Assembly: GCA_002322525.1 (NCBI GenBank) | Contig: DCOU01000073.1 | Span: 1 to 10,266, forward strand | Source of the DNA: Candidatus Omnitrophica bacterium UBA1562 | GTDB taxonomy: Bacteria > Omnitrophota > Gorgyraeia > Gygaellales > Profunditerraquicolaceae | Direction: 5' to 3' | DNA: 10,266 nt | The notes under the pieces: generated by a model | The model's input: the letters and a program-made list of their open reading frames with translations, nothing else | The model's database searches: none | What the model was told of the DNA's origin: nothing | Shown here: one piece after another, positions 7,221 to 10,266 of the stretch | Layout of the letters: every line of letters starts with the position of its first letter | Position numbering within the stretch: position 1 is the stretch's first letter | Program-made: the position numbers and the translations under genes

Positions 7221-7278
7221 TCCCGACGAATGCATCAAAATTATCGAAGAGAATTTTGATGCGGCTTATGAGCCGGGA
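7221..7278 (-). repeat. REP-like palindromic repeat between purL and purF
   Basis: A perfect 11-bp stem, GCATCAAAATT (7232-7242) with AATTTTGATGC (7252-7262), encloses a 9-base loop. An outer pair, TCCCG (7221-7225) with CGGGA (7274-7278), closes the element, and a small GGCT-TATG-AGCC hairpin sits on one side. There is no U-run after the stem on the transcribed strand, so it is not an intrinsic terminator. Its right flank is repeated at 1-40 downstream of acsB. Position between genes of one likely operon fits REP-type elements that modulate mRNA stability, but the family is not one I recognise. Confidence 0.65.
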
Positions 7279-7286
7279 TAGTTATA

Positions 7287-9572
7287 TTACCCCTCAATTT
7301 TTTTCTTTAACGACCCGCTCCACTCTTCATATAAATCTTCTAAAGACAAATAAATTAACTCTTCTTCTGCCTTTAAAATTCTGAAAACCCTACCGCCGGT
7401 TTTACCAATAACACGAAATGGAGCTTTAAATTCTAGAGCAATTTTTCTAATTTTTTCCACACAATCACTACTACAGGAAAGAATAATCCTTGATTGGGAT
7501 TCACCAAAAAGTAAAGCATCTAGTCTCATATCATAATTTAAATTATCAATGATAGCGCCTATCATATTATCTTTATTTGAAATGCAGCTTTCAGCCAAGG
7601 CTACTGCCAATCCTCCTTCAGAACAATCATGGGCGGAATTTACTAAACCTTTTTCTATCACTTGGAGGGCTGCCTTCTGAACAGCTTGCTCTAATCTTAG
7701 ATCTAATTGCGGAGCGTTGCCTCGCGTTAAATTATGAATCTCTTGCAAATACTCGCTTGCGCCCAATTCTTCTCTAGAATAACCTAAAAGAATTACAACA
7801 TCGCCCTTTTGCTTGAAATTTTGCAAACAGGTTTTGTTTATATCGTTAATAATACCTATCATACCTATCGTGGGAGTAGGGTTAATAGCGGACTTTGGGC
7901 TTTCATTGTAGAAAGAGACGTTTCCGCTGACTACGGCTATATTAAATGACCTACAAGCATCCGCTAATCCTTGCACGCAATTTTTAAACTGCCAGAAACT
8001 TTCCGGCTTCTCTGGATTTCCAAAATTAAGGCAATCTGTAACTGCTGCTGGATGGGCTCCTGAGCAGACAAGGTTTCTAGCTGCCTCTGCTACTGCAATC
8101 TGAGCACCCCTATAAGGATTAAGAAAGCAGTAACGGCTATTACAATCGGTAGTAGCAGCTATTGCTTTATTTGTCCCTTTTAACCTAAGTACCGCTGCAT
8201 CCGAACCAGGTAATACTACGGTATTGGTCTGAACCATATGGTCATACTGTTCGTAACCCCAAGCCTTATTGGTAATAGATGGCGCGGCCAAAAGTTTGCG
8301 CAAAACCTTATTATAATCCTTTGGCTTAAGGATATTGCTAAGCGTAAGTTTATTTAATTCTCTTAAATACCTTGGCTTCCTATAAGGCATATCATATACT
8401 GGCGCCTGGGTTAAAGAATGCGCCTTTATCTGGGCTACTATCTTGCCATTATCTCTAATAGTTACTCCTCCATCGTTAGTAACTTCACCGATAATAGATG
8501 CATTAAGGCCCCATTTTAAAAATATTTTCTTTATTTGCTCCACTTTTGCCTTCTTTACACAAATAAGCATCCTTTCCTGAGACTCCGACATCATCAATTC
8601 CCAAGGTTGCATATTCTCTTCGCGTCTGGGTACTGCTTGTAATTCTATGTCCATACCTGAATTTCCCGCTGAGGCCATTTCACTCGTGCAGCAAGTAAGT
8701 CCTGCTGCTCCCATATCCTTAATCCCCACAACATATCCTGTATTGATCGCCTCTAAGGTTGCCTCGATCAAACACTTCTCTGTAAAGGGATCTCCTATCT
8801 GAACCGTCGGCCTCTTTTCTTCTCCTGCTTTAAATTCATGCGACGCAAGGATGCTGCACCCACCGATTCCGTCTCGTCCTGTGCTTGAGCCGACATACAT
8901 TATAGAATTGCCTACTCCAAACGCCTTTGCTCTTATCAACTCACTCCTCTTTGCTATACCTATGCACATTACATTAACCAAACAATTTCCCGTGTAACTC
9001 TTATCAAAGTAAATTTCACCGCCAACAGTAGGTACTCCCACACAATTTCCATAATCTGCAATTCCTTTGACAACCCCTTTAAGTAAATATTTTGATTTCC
9101 CAATATTTAAGGGCCCAAATCTTAAGGAATCCAAGAGAGCAATAGGTCTAGCACCAGTAGTGAATATATCTCGGATAATTCCACCTATCCCGGTTTTACT
9201 ACCCTCATATGGCTCAACCTGCGAGGGATGGTTATGGCTCTCCATTTTAAAAATTATGGCTAACCCCGTTAGAGACTTTGTTTTACTATTCAGAGGCTTT
9301 GTTGTCTCTAACGGGGCTAACCCATCAATAATAATCCCCCCGGAGTCTTCTCCTATCAGCGTCTTGTATTTGCCTGTCTTGGGTAAAAGTCTAAGCCATT
9401 TTCGCGAACGTGGATAACCACAATGCTCAGACCATTCCACTGAAAACATGGCTAATTCTGTATTCGAGGGCTGGCGCTTTAGAATCTTGGTGATGTTCTG
9501 ATACTCTTGGTCGCTTAAACCAAGCGAACGATACACTTCGGGTTTTATCTTCTCTTTTAAATCTTTAGCCAT
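7287..9572 (-). CDS. purL: Phosphoribosylformylglycinamidine synthase subunit PurL, with an in-frame palindromic insertion
   Basis: PurL is the ATP-dependent synthetase subunit that turns FGAR into FGAM using ammonia delivered by PurQ; PurS bridges the two in this small-PurL (three-part) system. The 761 residues compare with 742 in B. subtilis PurL, and 19 of the extra residues are a clear insertion (see 9258-9323). Family motifs are FSVEWSEHC (43-51), ESHNHPS (111-117), EPYEGSKTGIGGIIRD (120-135), SQERML (331-336), PGSDAA (455-460), AHDCSEGGLAVALAE (647-661) and FGESQSR (689-695). It has two AIRS-like ATP-binding halves. The start ATG overlaps the last 16 bases of purQ in another frame and has no strong ribosome site, so translation is probably coupled to purQ. 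The gene is open throughout and all catalytic motifs are present, so the insertion appears tolerated. Confidence 0.97.
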   Translation of the reverse strand: MAKDLKEKIKPEVYRSLGLSDQEYQNITKILKRQPSNTELAMFSVEWSEHCGYPRSRKWLRLLPKTGKYKTLIGEDSGGIIIDGLAPLETTKPLNSKTKSLTGLAIIFKMESHNHPSQVEPYEGSKTGIGGIIRDIFTTGARPIALLDSLRFGPLNIGKSKYLLKGVVKGIADYGNCVGVPTVGGEIYFDKSYTGNCLVNVMCIGIAKRSELIRAKAFGVGNSIMYVGSSTGRDGIGGCSILASHEFKAGEEKRPTVQIGDPFTEKCLIEATLEAINTGYVVGIKDMGAAGLTCCTSEMASAGNSGMDIELQAVPRREENMQPWELMMSESQERMLICVKKAKVEQIKKIFLKWGLNASIIGEVTNDGGVTIRDNGKIVAQIKAHSLTQAPVYDMPYRKPRYLRELNKLTLSNILKPKDYNKVLRKLLAAPSITNKAWGYEQYDHMVQTNTVVLPGSDAAVLRLKGTNKAIAATTDCNSRYCFLNPYRGAQIAVAEAARNLVCSGAHPAAVTDCLNFGNPEKPESFWQFKNCVQGLADACRSFNIAVVSGNVSFYNESPKSAINPTPTIGMIGIINDINKTCLQNFKQKGDVVILLGYSREELGASEYLQEIHNLTRGNAPQLDLRLEQAVQKAALQVIEKGLVNSAHDCSEGGLAVALAESCISNKDNMIGAIIDNLNYDMRLDALLFGESQSRIILSCSSDCVEKIRKIALEFKAPFRVIGKTGGRVFRILKAEEELIYLSLEDLYEEWSGSLKKKIEG
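9258..9323 (-). mobile_element. Small palindromic element inserted in frame in purL, with 9-bp flanking duplication
   Basis: The 9-mer ggctaaccc occurs at 9258-9266 and 9315-9323, exactly 57 bases (19 codons) apart. Between the copies lies a 48-base element (9267-9314) beginning cgttagagac and ending gtctctaacg, perfect 10-bp inverted ends. With the flanks the palindrome extends to 13 bp (9264-9276 with 9304-9316). It encodes about PLETTKPLNSKTKSLTGLA (residues 87-105). Removing 57 bases gives GEDSGGIIIDGLAIIFKMESHNHPS-like spacing, within one residue of B. subtilis PurL. The layout resembles a target-site duplication around a miniature element, like Rickettsia palindromic elements in proteins. 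Slippage at a pre-existing repeat is a less likely alternative. Confidence 0.72.
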
Positions 9573-10249
9573 TTGACTATTGATTTAAATACAGGATAAC
9601 CGTCTTGGGAGCCAAGTTCTCTTTCGGAACTGCGCTCCGGATGCGGCATCATACCTAAAACATTTCCTTTTTTATTCATTATACCTGCTATATTATCTAA
9701 TGCACCATTGGGATTAAACTGTTCACTAACTTCTCCTCTAGCAGAACAATAACGGAATACTATCTGATTATTATTTCTTAGTTCCTTAAATCCAGCCGCA
9801 TCGATATAATAATTGCCTTCGTTGTGTGCGATAGGTATCTTTAAAATCTGGCCTGCATTATACGACTTGGTAAACCTTGTCTGATTATTCTCTGTCTTTA
9901 TATAAACATACCGACAAATAAAATGAAGATTCTTATTCCTTAACATAGCACCAGGCAGGAGTCCTGCCTCAAGGAGGATTTGAAAACCATTACAGATTCC
10001 TATTACAGTACCACCCTTTTTGGCAAAGTCAGCGATAGGCTTCATTACGGGAGAGAATCTGGCTATCGCACCTGTCCGCAGATAATCTCCGTAGCTAAAT
10101 CCTCCTGGCAAAATAACACAGTCAAGGCCATCAAGGTCGGTATCCTTATGCCAAATATACTTAACAGACTCTTTTAAAACATCCTTGATTACATAAAAAC
10201 AATCCTGGTCGCAATTAGAACCCGGAAAAACTACGACTCCAAATTTCAC
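9557..10249 (-). CDS. purQ: Phosphoribosylformylglycinamidine synthase, glutaminase subunit PurQ
   Basis: PurQ hydrolyses glutamine and passes ammonia to PurL in the fourth step of purine synthesis. The 230 residues form a class I (triad) glutamine amidotransferase: FPGSNCD (8-14), LPGGFSYGDYLR (47-58), nucleophile Cys86 in GICNGFQ (84-90), AHNEG (141-145), and His203 with Glu205 in PHPER (202-206). Length is typical for the free-standing subunit. The start codon is GTG at 10249, supported by the AAGG six bases upstream and by the family N-terminus MKFGVVVFPG. The 3' end overlaps purL by 16 bases, as expected for subunits made in fixed ratio. The partner purS is not in the window; it would be expected upstream, where only 17 bases remain. 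Confidence 0.97.
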   Translation of the reverse strand: MKFGVVVFPGSNCDQDCFYVIKDVLKESVKYIWHKDTDLDGLDCVILPGGFSYGDYLRTGAIARFSPVMKPIADFAKKGGTVIGICNGFQILLEAGLLPGAMLRNKNLHFICRYVYIKTENNQTRFTKSYNAGQILKIPIAHNEGNYYIDAAGFKELRNNNQIVFRYCSARGEVSEQFNPNGALDNIAGIMNKKGNVLGMMPHPERSSERELGSQDGYPVFKSIVKWLKI

Positions 10250-10253
10250 CCCG

Positions 10254-10260
10254 CACCTTC
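10254..10260 (-). promoter_or_regulatory. purQ ribosome binding site supporting a GTG start
   Basis: The minus strand reads TAAAAAGAAGGTGCGGG and then GTG. The AAGG core is six bases from the GTG, a good Shine-Dalgarno placement, and no ATG in frame offers a better start. The leading TAA at the window edge could be the stop codon of an upstream gene, but this cannot be decided from three bases. Confidence 0.6.
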
Positions 10261-10266
10261 TTTTTA

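Noticed and set aside
7232..7262. The purL-purF palindrome as an intrinsic terminator
   Set aside because: The transcribed strand continues AUUCGUCGGG after the stem, with no U-run, and purF downstream appears to belong to the same operon.
9067..9417. Open frame of 116 codons on the plus strand opposite purL
   Set aside because: It mirrors the conserved PurL N-terminal region and has no family features of its own.
1..10266. CRISPR array, tRNA or rRNA genes
   Set aside because: No regularly spaced direct repeats, tRNA cloverleaf or rRNA-like sequence was seen; nearly all of the window is protein-coding on the minus strand.

Overview
The window carries five genes, all on the minus strand. In the direction of transcription they are purQ, purL, purF, glmS and acsB. 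The first four are glutamine-dependent or glutamine-linked biosynthetic enzymes: the two subunits of FGAM synthetase, amidophosphoribosyltransferase, and glucosamine-6-phosphate synthase. The fifth is the bacterial-type acetyl-CoA synthase subunit (AcsB) of the CO dehydrogenase/acetyl-CoA synthase complex. AcsB together with an Fe-S type PurF points to a strictly anaerobic bacterium using the Wood-Ljungdahl pathway. A poorly cultivated lineage such as Omnitrophota would fit, but that is a guess from gene content, not a measured assignment.

Region by region: 1-62 is the 3' flank of acsB, with part of a dispersed palindromic repeat and a weak hairpin. Positions 63-3860 are acsB, interrupted by a 539-residue intein (726-2342). 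Positions 3861-3973 are the acsB leader, with a perfect 11-bp inverted repeat, a TATAAT box and a G7 tract in the ribosome binding site. glmS (3974-5800) follows purF (5818-7191) after 17 bases. A 95-base gap separates purF from purL and holds a fuller copy of the dispersed palindrome. purL (7287-9572) overlaps the end of purQ (9557-10249) by 16 bases. purS or another purine gene may lie just upstream, outside the window.

Two features stand out. First, the intein sits exactly before the cysteine equivalent to Moorella AcsB Cys509, the thiolate that bridges the [4Fe-4S] cubane to the proximal nickel of the A-cluster. The same cysteine is the +1 nucleophile for splicing, so the A-cluster cannot be built correctly until the intein leaves. 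The intein keeps splicing motifs and both LAGLIDADG motifs, but has lysine instead of the usual penultimate histidine.

Second, purL contains an in-frame 57-base insertion. It is a 48-base element with perfect 10-bp inverted ends, flanked by a perfect 9-bp direct duplication, and removing it restores the usual PurL spacing. It looks like a small palindromic transposable element that lands inside proteins, analogous to Rickettsia palindromic elements. These elements, and the REP-like repeats downstream of purL and acsB, are the best candidates for undescribed biology here.
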